Source of the DNA: Oreohelix idahoensis
Lineage: Eukaryota; Mollusca; Gastropoda; Stylommatophora; Oreohelicidae
DNA length: 64,000 bases
Direction: 5' to 3'
NCBI GenBank assembly: GCA_024509875.1
Contig: JAMPIV010003447.1
Span: 72,001-136,000 of the forward strand
In this document: one piece after another, positions 37,456 to 48,835 of the stretch
Layout: each line of letters starts with the position of its first letter
Numbering within the stretch: the first letter of the stretch is position 1
Made by a program: the position numbers and the translations under genes
Notes under the pieces: model-generated
Told to the model about the DNA's origin: nothing
Seen by the model: only the letters and a program-made list of their open reading frames with translations
Databases searched by the model: none

Positions 37456-37745
37456 CTAACATAAAGCGGCGCTTTTAGCAATACTGTCCCAGCATGTGTT
37501 TATGCTATGAACCCTAGAAGGATGGCGAAAGAGAAGCAAACCAAAGACAACCTGGCGGAGAACTGTGGAGCCGAGATGCAAAGCATGAACTAGAGTTGGG
37601 GGCACTGCACGAAGGATGGCCACCGACCGAGCAAAGTGGGGACAATTTCTTCCTGCCCTGTAGGACGTCTTATAAGACGCCACTAGGCGTGATGGCCACT
37701 GACTGCTTTGTCGGTCAGGACTAAGGATCCAAGAAGAAGAATGTG
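37456..37745 (-). repeat. Dispersed repeat family D, copy 2
   Basis: The reverse complement begins 'ttcttcttggatccttagtc', continues 'aaagcagtcagtggccatca' and 'cgcctagtggcgtctta', as in copy 1, and extends about 200 bp further with GC-rich sequence. Confidence 0.6.
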
Positions 37746-37839
37746 TTTATTAACTATAGTGTCACTGAGAGACAACAGTGCTGCAATAGCACTGTCAAGC
37801 TAGATAGTGCAGTATAAGTACAAAGTCACCACATTATCA

Positions 37840-38060
37840 TTTACCACTCCCATGTAAATCAGTAAATTCTTTGAAGACTGAAACAGCCACAAGATGTTCG
37901 GTGACATTCGGTTATAGGCATGTCGACAGAAGCGACTAATATGAGTAGTGCATGGAGTTGGAAACCTTATCATGTAAAACAAATAGCTACGTAAACCACA
38001 AGTGCAAGGCCAATGAATGCTTTGCTGCAGGTTTTCTGCGAGAGTGCCAGTAACAGCTCT
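37840..38060 (-). repeat. Dispersed repeat family A, copy 6
   Basis: The reverse complement contains 'ctgcagcaaagcattcattg', 'ttgttttacatgataaggtt' and 'ttagtcgcttctgtcgacat'. Confidence 0.6.
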
Positions 38061-38333
38061 GTCTTCATGTTACATTACGAGCGGAAAGAGAAACGGAATG
38101 AAAATTCCGATATAAACTATTGTTTGTTAAATGTCATTGCAGTCTCACTTCTGTCAATCTCATCGTAGCCACACTTGATGGCGCTGTTACGGTTCATTTA
38201 TTTTTCTGTTTTATCTGTCAGGTGTTTAACATATACAATGAAGCTGGGACCAGAATGTGTTATTAAACAAACATTAATAGAAAATGCTATGTTGCCTTTA
38301 TTATACCATGCTTTTGTTCTGTAACACTTCTAG

Positions 38334-38541
38334 TGCTGCTGAGTACACAGACGGGTTAATGCCAGCGAACGCCATGGTAAAGCCAAACGGAAACGTATTC
38401 TGGCCCGTACCTACTAAACTCCAGAGCTCATGTAAGGTGGACGTAACCTACTTTCCATTTGACAGTCAGCTGTGTTCCCTTAAGTTTGGATCTTGGACCT
38501 ATGACGGATACCAAGTTGATATCACTAATAGAACGTCAGAG
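38334..38541 (+). CDS. Nicotinic acetylcholine receptor alpha-type subunit, Cys-loop exon
   Basis: 208 bp, acceptor 'cacttctag', donor 'gtaaga'. It starts with the third base of the split Asn codon, then AAEYTDGLM, FWPVPTKLQSSC, the Cys-loop C-KVDVTYFPFDSQL-C (exactly 13 residues between cysteines) and SWTYDGYQVDI, whose Trp is the loop B aromatic of the acetylcholine pocket. It ends in phase 0 (NRTSE), with an N-glycosylation sequon NRT. The FPFD motif fixes the family as a cation-selective-type pentameric Cys-loop receptor. No frame damage is seen. Confidence 0.95.
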
Positions 38542-38679
38542 GTAAGACGAAGTTATTTGTGTTCAGTGTTTCTTGTCAGAAATGTTTTTGAAGTTATAAG
38601 TGTTGCATTGCCAACGCTACTATTAAAGCTCCCATAATTCAAAGTTATCAAAATACAATGACTCCTGTGTATGACTTTA

Positions 38680-38805
38680 AAACGCGGAGAACGAAAAACA
38701 AAGAAACAAAATAAAACAACAACCAAGAAATTACAGACTTTCATAAATGGATGCTTGCGTAGAGTAGAAGGATTGAAGTGGGAAGACAAGATAACTAATG
38801 TGGAT
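38680..38805 (+). pseudogene. LINE fragment (family L1b)
   Basis: 'aagaaattacagactttcat' ... 'gtagagtagaaggattgaag' ... 'gacaagataactaatgtgg' matches KLQTFINGCLRRIEGLKWEDKITNV of the 39-41 kb LINE. It lies only 140 bp downstream of the receptor exon. Confidence 0.75.
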
Positions 38806-39038
38806 GTCACATAATTGAGTTCGCTCTCATTTCCTCTCCGGCAGTATTGTTATTTTAGAGACATTGTTTGCACTTCTTCTCCGTAATAATTCGTCATGTC
38901 TGTTTACCTGACCATCCCTGCTGAGAGAGTAGGCAGGTGATGCAATATTGACCAACAGTCTTGTTGGTAAAATTCTCGTGTACCAAACATTGGGCGCGAC
39001 GAATTAACGCCCAGCAGGTTTATTTAGCGCTAATATGG

Positions 39039-41458
39039 CTATTCATTCATAACCCTCCACTCCCAAAGGAGCATAGGCCTCCTGTCACGTGCCATCATCT
39101 CAAGTTCTTTCCACGTTCTCCTTATCATTTTCACCTCTGTTTCCAGCTCTCTTCTCCGTGTGCTTCTTGGTCTACCTCTGCTTCTCTTGCCCTGGGGGTT
39201 CCAGAACAAGGACTGCCTTGTAATGCTATCAACAGGTTTCCTCAGTGTGTGTCCTATCCATCGCCATCGTCTTCTTCTCATCTTTTGTTCCACTGGCACT
39301 TGTCTAGTTCTTGTCCTCAGTTCCACGTTGGTAACCTTGTCATACCATTTTAATCCCTCTATTCTACGCAAGCACCCATTTATGAAAGTCTGTAGCTTTT
39401 TGGTAGTTGTCTTTGTTGTTCTCCATGTCTCAGAGCCATACAATAGGACTGACTTCACATTTGAGTTGAAGATTCTTATTTTAGTGTTGGATCCGATTTC
39501 TCTTGATCTCCATATATTTCCCAATGCAATGAAAGCTCTTCTTGCTTTTTGTATTCTTATTTTGATATCACTGTCCCTCCAACTTAGTCTATATTGCTGC
39601 CAAGATATGTGTACGATTCTGCATCTTGTATTGGTGCTTCTTCAAGTTCAACCCTAATATCATTACCTGCATTTATTCTCATTATCTTTGTCTTTTCCCT
39701 GTGTATTTTCAGACCCAATTGCTGTGACCTCTCATCGAGTGTTTTCAATTTGTCCTGCCTCTGATTACAGTTATGGGACAGAAGAGCTAAGTCATCAGCA
39801 AAATCCAGATCATCCAACTGCTTAGTCAGAGTCCACTGGATTCCATTTCTGTTGTGTGTTGTCGATTTTCTCGTAACCCAGTCTATTGCTAGTAAGAAAA
39901 GAAATGGAGACAAGAGGCATCCCTGTCGCACTCCTGTTCTTATCCCAAACGGTTCTGTAAGCTGTCCTTCATGAAGAACTCTGCATGTCAAGTCTTCATA
40001 TGTTTCCTTTATTAAATTAATGATCTTCAGGGGAACTCCATAATGCCTCATCAATTTCCAAACTGATTCTCTGTCTACACTGTCAAACGCCTTTTCGTAG
40101 TCCACAAATCCGATGTATAATGGTGAATTCCATTCCAGACTTTGTTCAACTATTATTCTCAATGTGGCTATCTGGTCTGTACAGGATCTGTTTTGTCGAA
40201 AACCTGCTTGTTCATCTCTCAGTTTCTTGTCTATGGACTCTTTTAATCTCTCAAGGATAATCCTGTTTAATACTTTTCCTGGCACTGAAAGTAACATTAT
40301 TCCCCTATAATTTGTGCACTCTTGTAAATTTCCCTTCTTAGGCAACTTAACCAGATATCCTTCCTTCCATTCTGCTGGTATCTCTTCCTTTTCCCAGACT
40401 TTACCAAGTAATTTATATAACATCTATGTAGCCGTGTCGATATCTGCTTTGATGGCCTCTGCTGGAATGCCATCAGGTCCAGACGCTTTTCCATCTGTTA
40501 GAAGCTTTATGGCTTTCTTTATTTCTTCCTTCGTTGGTCTTTCACCGTTAATTTGTAGATCTTCTTCTGCTGGCTGGATGTCCGAGGGGTTTTGTGGAAC
40601 TGGTCTATTGAGAAAGTCCTCAAAATATTCTGTCCACCTCTTCATTTGCTCTTGTATATTGGTGAGCAGTTTTCCATTCTTGTCTTTTATGAAGCAACTT
40701 CTTTGCTTGTATTTTCCCGTTAGCTTCTTTGCGCTGTTATACAGTTCTCTCATATTCCCTTTGGCTGCATCATCTTCTGCCTCTCTTGCCAACTCCTCAA
40801 TATACTTCCTCTTGTCTCTTTTAATACTTCTTTTTACTTCTTTGTTTGCTTCTGTGTACACTTCTTGAGCCTTGGCTTTGGAACTTCTGGTTTTGCTCGT
40901 GTTTAAATCTGCTTTCTTGTTTTTCCTGTCTTTTATCTTATTGATGGTTTCTGTTGTTATCCATGCTTTTTGTTGTCGTTCCCTTTTCCCCAGTATTTCT
41001 TCACATGTCTCATTTCATACCGTTTTGATTTGCTGCCAATAGTCTTCTGTATTCTCTGCATCTTCCAGCTGTTGGAGCACCTGGAATTTGTTGGATATTG
41101 TGACCGCAAATTTGTCTCTTGTTTCTTGATTTCTTAGATGTCCTACATTAAATTGTTGTCTATAATTCTGCATTGCTGCATATCTCTTGAGTTTCATTTT
41201 TACTTTGGCTATCAGAAGGTGGTGGTCTGATGCCACATCTGCTCCTCTATATACCTTTACATCCTGCAATGATGATCTAAACTTCTTGTTTATGCATATA
41301 TGATCAATCTGATTTTCTGTTCTATGGTCTGGTGATATCAATGTTGCCTTGTGTATTCTCGTATGTGGAAACATGCTTCCTCCTATAGCCAGTTGATTTG
41401 AAGCACAGACGTTTGAGAATAGTTCCCCATTTTCATTCATTATTCCTAACCCATGTTT
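39039..41458 (-). pseudogene. Non-LTR retrotransposon (family L1b): endonuclease C-terminus plus reverse transcriptase, 5'-truncated
   Basis: This is the best-preserved LINE in the window. Reading the - strand, the APE-type endonuclease tail (IDHICINKKF, GADVASDHHLL) starts at about 41458 (HGLGIMNENGELF); the N-terminal half of the endonuclease is missing. The same frame continues through a linker to the RT: KASGPDGIPAE, LPKKGNLQECTNYRGI, NRSCTDQIATLR, FVDYEKAFDSVDRE, GVRQGCLLSPFLF and the FADDLALLS catalytic box near 39795. Two in-frame stops (41015-41017 and 40424-40426, TAG) and a frameshift near 39580 break it. The C-terminus follows to 39039 (LLYGSETWRTT, RRRRWRWIGHTLRK, RGRPRSTRRRELE). 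The 3' tail is GAATGAAT-like. It lies antisense in the receptor intron. Confidence 0.9.
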
Positions 41459-41985
41459 TCTACAAAAACTGCGGCTACATGGTTTTCATCCTTAAAAGCA
41501 TTAGCAATCTGTTGCACCAAACGGATTACCTGGTCAACAGTCTGCCTTCCTCTTCTAAATCCTGCTTGGTTGGGATGGAGGACTTTACATATTTCTCTAA
41601 CCACCAGTAGAGGTGTGCATTTATCATATGGTCTGCCGTTTTCCCAATGCAAGAAGTCATGGAGATGGGCCGGTAGCTACTGACTTCGCTTGGTGACTTT
41701 TCTTATTTGAGAATTGGGACAATGTTAGCTATTTTCTATCCTTTAGGTACAGTGCTACATCTCCAACGTCTTGTTTATGAATTCCAAGATCGTCAGTAGA
41801 CCCTTTTCCCCAAGTTTAACTATCATATCGTTGGTAACCTGGTCTGGCCTTGTTGTTTTTTTGAGTTTGGTCTTTAGGAGACTGGATTGTAGTTCAGCTA
41901 GCGTAAATTCCTGATCAAAGATACTGTCCACAACCTTTTATGCTTTTAGCATGCGTTTTGTAAGTGTCTTGATAGTTTTATCTAG
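41459..41985 (-). pseudogene. Second non-LTR element fragment, Jockey-like RT
   Basis: The - strand encodes LHPNQAGFRRGRQTVDQVIR and VRLVQQIANAFKDENHVAAV, the RT block 2a/3 region of Jockey-type elements and different from the neighbouring LINE (DEQAGFRQNRSCTDQ). It stops abruptly at the 5' end of the 39-41 kb LINE (about 41458), as expected if that 5'-truncated LINE inserted into it. There are several stops upstream to about 41985. Confidence 0.75.
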
Positions 41986-42174
41986 TTGGCTCTTTTATAT
42001 GTTTTATTGACTTCAGCAAAGAATCGATTTATGGCTCGGGTTTTTTCTCTGTTGGAGTTTGCTGCGTTATTGTTTGGAAGTTTTATAAGGGTTGGGTTTC
42101 CCCTCTGGGATGTCCCTGCCATGTTGTCATTGAGTTTCCATGCTTTCTTCCCTTCTTTACTGAGGTCGAGGTTT

Positions 42175-43275
42175 TCGCATGATTGGAGTAGATGATCTGG
42201 AGATGAGAGATATAGTGGGGGAGATGATTGGAGTAGATGTGCTGGGAGTGAGAGGTATAATGGAGGACATGATTGTAGTAGATGGGATCGTGAGAGGTAT
42301 AATGAAGTTAATGCTGGAGATGAGATCTATAGCTGAGGACATGATTTGAGCAGATATGCCGGAGGTGGGATTTGTAATGGAGAACATGACTGGAGTATAT
42401 ATGCTGAAGGTGAGATATATGGTGGAAGACGTGATTGGAGTAGCATGCTGGAGGTGAGAAGTATGGTGGAGGACATGACTGAATCAGATGTGGTATGGAG
42501 AGGAACAATGGAGGACATGATTGGAGTAGATATGCTGGAGAAGATATTTATAGTTGTATAGAGGTTCAATAGAGAATATGACTGAAGTAAATGTGCATGG
42601 GATAAGAAGGATAATGGGGGACATGATTGGAGTAGATATTCTAAGAGTGAGAGGTATGGTGGAAGACGTGGTTGGAATGGAAGTGCTGGAGGTGTGAGGT
42701 ACAATAGAGGACATGATTGGAGTAGATATGCTGGAGGTGAGAAGTATGGTGGAATACATGATTGGACTAGATGTGATAGAGGTGAGAGGTATGGTGGAGG
42801 CCATGATTGAATAAATTGTGGTCGTGAGAGATACACTGGAGAACATAATTGGAGTAGATATGCTGGAGGTGAGAAGAATAGTGGAGGCCATGACTGAAGT
42901 AGATGTGCTGGAGGCGAGAGGTATATTGGGGGAGACGATTGGAGTAGAAGTGCTGGGAGTAAAAGGTATAATGAAGGACATGATTGTAGTAGATGTGGTC
43001 GCGAGAGGTATAATGGAGGACATGACTGGAGTATATATGCTGGAGGTGAGATCTATAGTTGAGGACATGATTGGATTAGATATGCCGAAGATGGGAGGTA
43101 TAATGGAGGACATGACTGGAGTAGACGTGCTGGACGTAAGAGGTATGGTGGAAGACGTGACTGGAGTAGATGTGCTGGAGGTGAGAAGTACGGTGGAGGA
43201 CATGATTGAATAACATGCGGTCGTGAGAGGTACAATGGAGAACATGGTTGGAGTAGATAGGCTGGAGGTGAGATG
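42175..43275. repeat. 45-bp minisatellite, about 24 diverged copies
   Basis: Core 'gaggacatgattggagtaga' + 'tatgctggaggtgagaagtatggtg'. The 45-bp period keeps frame, giving spurious ORFs up to 253 codons (- strand, SSTSTPIMSSTIPLT period 15). Copies are 70-90% alike, so this array is older than the 29-bp and 40-bp arrays. Confidence 0.93.
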
Positions 43276-43429
43276 TATTGTTGTCTTTGGGTTAATCCGA
43301 GAATTAACCTTGGAGGGTTGGTCCTGGTTGCTCAGATAATAATGGTGGCTCAGAAGTACTGCAACCAGGTGAGATATTAAAAGTTCATTTATTTATTTTT
43401 ACTCGGGCAACATAGTTTATATCTACCAG

Positions 43430-44465
43430 TACAGACATTAATGGTGTGTACAGCTAGGAGAGATAAATGGTTTATACAGCTCGGAGATAAATATGTTTTG
43501 TAAAACTCAAAGATATTGTTGGTGTTGTTGTTTAACTACTGCTGAGCTTTTCGCTCTTTTGCAGCCAATACCAAATTAAAGAGTCCTTGCTATTATCTAC
43601 GCTGTAGATCTAGACTTTTTCTATGGGTTTTCGGCCATTCCGAAACGTGATAAGCTCAAGTCATGAGCCCCAGGTTGTCCAGCTTGACTTGCATTTTAAG
43701 GATCAACACATCTGGTTTCAAGTTACGAGGAATAAGCGTGTGGCATACTGTGCACTCCCCGCCACTCAAGGTGGCTCACCTAACATGCAGAGCTAAAATA
43801 CTGTGCTCTGGTTCTTGGCTCTCCCAAAGAATCGTCACGTCCTACACAGGCACTTCTCAGCTCCCCGAGCTTATCATGGGGTCCATAGTGAGATCCTGCT
43901 GCATGCAGGCAACCAGGTAAAGGCCAGAGTTACGTCTGGGGCTCAAGTGACTCCTCCAAGCTTAGAGTGCAAAGCTAGGTTCTCAACATGTTTCACCACA
44001 GTGGGAATCCCTGGAAGTGTGTAGATGATTTCAAAAGTCAATGAGGGTGTAATTAGCCTCACAGACAGAGTTTCACATCAAAATCTACATACTATAGCAT
44101 TGTGCATAACTGGTGGTCATATAAGGATGACTACAGATATGCTTGCATGCATAACCTCAAAGATATAAATGGTTTATACACACTGGAAAGATAAATGATT
44201 TGGACACCTCGAAGAGACAACTAGTTTGTACATCTTTGAGGGATAAATGGTTTTACACCTCTCAGACATAAATTATTGTTATACCTCTCAGAGATAAATG
44301 GTTCATATACCTCTCAGAGATAAATGGTTTTACACCTCGATGAGATAAACAGCTTACACACTTTGAAGAGATGATTGGTATGTACATTTTGAAGAGATAA
44401 ATAATTTGTACACTTTAGAAAGATAAATGGCATATACACTTCAGAGATATAAACGGCTTGTACAT
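43430..44465. repeat. Diverged ~30-bp minisatellite interrupted by a 640-bp insertion
   Basis: Units like 'gataaatggtttatacacct' + 'ctcagaga' run at 43443-43516 and 44157-44465. Between them, 43517-44155 is unrelated sequence, GC-richer, starting 'tgttggtgttgttgtttaac'. The 11-bp direct repeat ctcaaagatat lies on both sides (43506-43516 and 44156-44166), consistent with a TSD, although the repeat unit itself could supply it. Confidence 0.75.
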
Positions 44466-44715
44466 CTCGTCAGAATGCAGCCTGCCAGATAACGTCTTCT
44501 GTCTGACCTAACTGCTAGGAGAGGCCGGAGATGAAGGCTGATAGATGATTCTGCAGAAACACCTAATGATGCTGACCAAGGAAGAAAAAAAAACACCTTT
44601 CTTTTGAAAACGGCTTCTCCTCATGACTCTTAATGTCTTGTATGGAAAGACAAATATATCGTAAATAAAGTAACCGCTAATCTCGTTATTCACTTTGTTC
44701 CTTTCCCAACTGCAG

Positions 44716-44838
44716 GTAGACTTGAGTAACTACATTGTGAATGGCGAATGGGAGCTTCTGTATGTGAGATGTGTTCGGAACGTGGTGAGATACGCGTGCT
44801 GCGAGGAGCCATTTCCTGATGTTACATTTTACATCAAG
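44716..44838 (+). CDS. Nicotinic acetylcholine receptor alpha-type subunit, loop C exon with vicinal cysteines
   Basis: 123 bp, phase 0 at both ends, acceptor 'caactgcag', donor 'gtgagt'. It reads VDLSNYIVNGEWELLYVRCV then RNVVRYACCEEPFPDVTFYI K. NGEWEL precedes loop C, and the adjacent CysCys pair (YACC) defines alpha-type subunits, the disulphide at the tip of the acetylcholine site. CEEPFPDVTF leads to the first membrane segment, whose exon should begin with a basic 'RRR/KT' stretch. That exon was not found in the remaining 19 kb, so the gene continues beyond the window or the exon was missed. Confidence 0.94.
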
Positions 44839-44892
44839 GTGAGTTCGCCTTACGTTTACCGTGAATTCATGCATGTGTTCAGGCGAGTTACT

Positions 44893-45250
44893 ATTCATCA
44901 TCATCAGCTGCCATCTCCACAACGAAGGTTGGCTGTAATGGATCTCCAACGTCTTCTGTCTCTTGTCCTGGTGGTGCACTCTGATAGACACCCTCCTGTC
45001 CATCTCTTGATGTTATCTTCCCACTTATAGCGCTGTCTTCCCCTTGCACGTTTGCCTTCACCTCTCCCTTCTATTGTGGTCTTCTGCAAGGTGTTATGCC
45101 TTTTTATGTGGCCAAAGTATTTTAGCTGCCGAACTTTGATCCTCCTCATTAGTTCTCTTTTCATACCTAGATTTTCTAGGACTTCCTTATTTGTTTTCTT
45201 CTCTTTCCATGAGATACGCCCCATTCTTCTATATTTCCACATTTCAAGAG
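44893..45250 (-). pseudogene. LINE family L1a, 3' part (piece 1 of 3, split by insertions)
   Basis: The - strand encodes EMWKYRRMGRISWKEKKTNK, ENLGMKRELMRRIKVRQLKY, FGHIKRH, RARGRQRYKWEDNIKRWTGG and a C-terminal RRRWRSITANLRCGDGS, then a (GAT)n tail at 44894-44906. This is the C-terminal domain of an endonuclease-reverse transcriptase polyprotein. It is cut at 45250 by the LTR element and resumes at 48346. It begins only 55 bp after the receptor exon. Confidence 0.9.
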
Positions 45251-45917
45251 TGTCACGGCGATATGTTCGCCGAAATATCAGGTTGGCCACGCTGAGAGTG
45301 GCAACATTGATATTATGTAAAAACCCGTTTGGTCAGCTGACCGGAAGGGAAGTGGACACAAATTCTGGCGCAAAAAGACAGTAGAGTTCTGGCCAGCGTC
45401 CGGTGCAGGTCGCCTTTATGTTCCCTGTCAGCATTTTTGCTGGGAAGTGTATGCCATTCTTGTTCAATTATAGTGCTTGCCATTTCTTCATGCGGTGTGG
45501 ATTAAATTGCATAATTCTAGAGTGTTGGTGTATTATCTAGTGGCATTTCCTTAGGCCGTTGATGATGAGTCATTTGTGATTTAGTATTGCCTTATCATAG
45601 TACAGGATTTAGCCGGTGAGCGAAAATCATTGTGCTGTTCACTCGGTAGGGACATACCAGTGAGTATGATACTGATAGAGTAAGTTGGTGGCTATTGCAA
45701 GTTATATTGGCATTTATGTTGAGTTGTATTTCATATGTATTGCTTGCCGTATGTGGCTTCCGTGTGTGCAGTTATTAATAAAAAGGGAACTTACCTGTTA
45801 AAGGTGTTATGATTAATTATTGTCAGCTACTGTATGCTGTGGTCGTCCTCTAGTGGTACGAGCCAAGTATGAAAGTGTTTATGTATTACAATCCACTGTA
45901 TAAGTAGTTTCCCGACA
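45251..45917 (+). repeat. 5' LTR of the non-coding LTR element
   Basis: 667 bp, TGTCACGGCG...TTTCCCGACA. It contains 'aataaaaaggg' near 45776, a possible poly(A) signal. It is about 96% identical to the 3' LTR by eye; the main difference is a 12-nt stretch at 45652-45669 absent from the right copy. Confidence 0.95.
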
Positions 45918-45920
45918 GCT

Positions 45921-45933
45921 TGGGGGCTACGTC
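45921..45933 (+). other. Primer binding site, tRNA-Pro-like
   Basis: TGGGGGCTACGTC begins three bases after the 5' LTR. It matches the start of the well-known tRNA-Pro primer site TGGGGGCTCGTC with one extra A. The position is exactly as expected. Confidence 0.6.
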
Positions 45934-46450
45934 TATACAGCGTCCTGACAACTGTAAGCGGTGCCTACAGTATTCTATTGAGTATTGTGGACAGCTAAGA
46001 GCTGTATTCGAAAAGCCGTAGTGCCTTTGTTTTCTATATACAGGCCACAACGTATTATGCACACAGAGTGTTAGAAGGCTGTAGCCGCAGTGTGTGGCGC
46101 CTTCATAGTTATTATTAAGCCACGATAGTGAGTTATTTTCGGTCGTCCAGTGTCAAGTCAGTATGTTGGTCAGTCTGTAATCGTGAACTGTTTACGGTCG
46201 AGTGCCCTCGATAATGCAGTGACCTAGTTAGCCAACAGTTGTAATTTTCCAGGTTCAGAGATTGTTGGACAGTGTGTGACAACGTGTTGCAAGTGTACTG
46301 TGGTAATTTAGTTGCAGTTGCGAGGAGAATTTTTGTGTGTAGGTGATAGATTCAAGTTATAGCTTGCATCGAGCGTGTCAGTTTGAGATAGTACAAGGCA
46401 TACTTTGTAGCTTAGTGCTAGGAAGTTGGCGATCCAGTCGGAGCAGCGGT

Positions 46451-46722
46451 GGTTGGTGATAGGTTGGCCCGAGTGACTGACTGTGTGTGTCGTCAGGAGG
46501 GATCGGTTGGTCTATTGTGGTTGGTGATAGGTTGGCCCGAGTGACTGACTGTGTGTGTCGTCAGGAGGTATCGGTTGGTCTATTGTGCTTGGTGATAGGT
46601 TGGCCCGAGTGACTGACTGTGTGTATCGTCAGGAGGGATCGGTTGGTCTATTGTGTTTGGTGATAGGTTGGCCCGAGTGACTGACTGTGTGTGTCGTCAG
46701 GAGGGATCAGTTGGTTAATAGT
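46451..46722. repeat. 68-bp tandem repeat, 4 copies, inside the LTR element
   Basis: Unit 'ggttggtgataggttggccc' + 'gagtgactgactgtgtgtgt' + 'cgtcaggagggatcggttgg' + 'tctattgt'. Copies are over 95% identical. Confidence 0.95.
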
Positions 46723-46776
46723 AGTGGTGGCATCTCAGGTTATATGGTACTCCTCTTGGTTGGATATCCTAGTTAA

Positions 46777-46990
46777 CGTTACCTTACCACACTGATGTGC
46801 CCGGCCAGGGGGTGAAGATCAGCGCCTGTGACGTTACCTTACCACACTGATGTGTCCGGCCAGGGGGTGAAGATCAACGCCTGTGACGTTACCTTACCAC
46901 ACTGATGTGCCCGGCCAGGGGGTGAAGATCAACGCTTGTGATGTTACCTTACCACACTGATGTGCCCGGCCAGTGGGTGAAGATCAACGA
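46777..46990. repeat. 55-bp tandem repeat, 4 copies, inside the LTR element
   Basis: Unit 'cgttaccttaccacactgat' + 'gtgcccggccagggggtgaa' + 'gatcaacgcctgtga'. GC-rich relative to its surroundings and nearly identical between copies. Confidence 0.95.
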
Positions 46991-47669
46991 TTAAGCGTAC
47001 TTTGTGTGGACACTGGCATAGCAGAGTGCCAAGAGACATACATTTATTCTTCCGGCACGTAGACGAGTGTAAGTCTGGTTACCTGACATGATGGTTCTAG
47101 CGTAGACTGTGCTCTCATAGCTCCGTGCAAGACAGTGTATTCGATTGGATATTAGTTGCAGTACTGTGCGAAAGGACATTAGGATGTTATGCTGATACAC
47201 AGACTTCCGTAGTTTTGGAGTTTCTGGAACATTACAGTAGTCTGGATTTTGTGAACTTTGTGGAGTATTGTTCGTGTTGTCTTCATATTCATCACCAGTG
47301 CTGAGGAAGCTTCTTGGTCAAGCGTCGTTGGACCTTCAGTTAAGTTTTTGTTTGTAATTTTTGTATAATGTGTTATATTCATGTTTCTTGTTTTTTCCTC
47401 TAAATTCTAAATTTTCTTTTCTGTCTATCTTTCTGATACTATTCATCGTACAGTCTGATCTTTTAGTGTAAGAGGATAGGTTTATTTCTTCATCTGCTTC
47501 TTGAAGATTGCTTCTTGGTTTGTTGTTGTTTTTCTTTCCTTTTGTTCTGTTCCTTTCCCCTACTCTCTAGGTAGATGAGAAGGTGCTGTCTCGGCATTTT
47601 GTTCGTTCATACTCCGAAAGGGGTTGGGCGTGGCTCCTCCGGTGGAAGAAAACTTCGTTGTCTTTCTTA

Positions 47670-47688
47670 GGGGGGGGGGGGGGGGGGA
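47670..47688 (+). other. Polypurine tract (poly-G)
   Basis: An uninterrupted run of about 18 G plus A ends immediately before the TG of the right LTR. The position marks it as the plus-strand primer. The length may be inflated by replication slippage. Confidence 0.75.
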
Positions 47689-48340
47689 TGGTACGGAGAT
47701 ATGTTCGCCGAAATATCAGGTTGGTCACGGTGAGAGTGACAACATTGATATAATGTAAAAACCCGTTTGGTCAGCTGACCGGAAGGGAAGTGTACACAAA
47801 TTCTGGCGCAAAAAGACAGTAGAGTTCTGGCCAGCGTACGGTGCAGGTCGCCTTTATGTTCCCTGTCAGCATTTTTGCTGGGAAGTGTATGCCATTCTTG
47901 TTCAGTTATAGTGCTTGCCATTTCTTCATGCGGTGTGGATTAAATTGCATAATTCTAGAGTGTTGGTGTATTATCTAGTGGCATTTCCTTAGGCCGTTGA
48001 TGATGAGTCATTTGTGATTTAGTATTGCCTTATCATAGTACAGGATTTAGCCGGTGAGCGAAAGTCATTGTGCTGTTCACTCGGTAGGGACATACTGATA
48101 GAGTAAGTTGGTGGCTATTGCAAGTTATATTGACATTTATGTTGAGTTATATTTCATATGTATTGCTAGCCGTGTGTGGCTTCCGTGTGTGCAGTTGTTA
48201 ATAAAAAGGGAACTTACCTGTTAAAGGTGTTATGATTAATTATTGTCAGCTACTGTATGCTGTGGTCGTCCTCTAGTGGTAGGAGCCAAGTATGAAAGTG
48301 TTTATGTATTAAAATCCACGGTATAAGTAGTTTCCTGACA
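47689..48340 (+). repeat. 3' LTR of the non-coding LTR element
   Basis: 652 bp, TGGTACGGAG...TTTCCTGACA. It starts TG and ends CA and is followed by AAGAG. Confidence 0.95.
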
Positions 48341-48345
48341 AAGAG

Positions 48346-48643
48346 CCTCAATTCTTTCTTCCAATTACTTATTCATCGTCCATGTTTCTACACCATACAG
48401 TAATGCAGAATATATATAACACTTTATGATTCTCAGTTTTAATCTGTGAGATAACTGTTTAGATGTCAGTATATGTTTCATGTAGCTTTGGCCATTCCTA
48501 CTCTCTTCTTGATTTCTGTTTCACATCTGCCATCTTCTGTTATTATATGACCAAGATATAAGTAGCTCTTGACCTGTTCCAGGATTTTCCCATTTATGCT
48601 TATCTTTAATGTGGGCTTATCGTCTGTTTTGCTAATTATCATA
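48346..48643 (-). pseudogene. LINE family L1a, piece 2 of 3
   Basis: It continues the reading of 44893-45250 on the - strand: ISKTDDKPTLKISINGKILE, QVKSYLYLGHIITEDGRCET, EIKKRVGMAKAT, the YLG..ITEDGRCE segment that lies just downstream of the RT catalytic core. It is bounded on the left by the LTR element's TSD and on the right by the Tc1-like element's TA. Confidence 0.9.
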
Positions 48644-48835
48644 TACTGTTCAAAAAAAGAAACGCATAGCTACTGAAGGCACACACATAGCCATAATTTT
48701 GACATTCAATAACTTGTTTAATTTAATGAGTTAATTGTTCAAAGTGCACACAAGAATACCTTAGGGTTCAACCAATCAATTGACAGTTATTTTGCATCTG
48801 GGTCACGAGAGTTTTTTGGCGTACGGGCTTTCCCG

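Larger units (their letters stand above)
45251..48340 (+). mobile_element. Complete non-coding LTR retrotransposon (LARD-like), TSD AAGAG
   Basis: Two direct terminal repeats (45251-45917 and 47689-48340) bound 1.77 kb of sequence without ORFs. Exact 5-bp duplications AAGAG lie outside (45246-45250 and 48341-48345). A primer-binding-site-like motif follows the left LTR, and a long G-run polypurine tract precedes the right one. With neither gag nor pol, it must have been moved by proteins of another element. The orientation follows from the PBS and PPT. Confidence 0.95.

Noticed and set aside
42484..43245. 253-codon - frame rich in S, T, P and I, mucin-like at first sight
   Set aside because: It is explained by the 45-bp tandem period. 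Other frames are open too, and there is no signal peptide or flanking gene structure.
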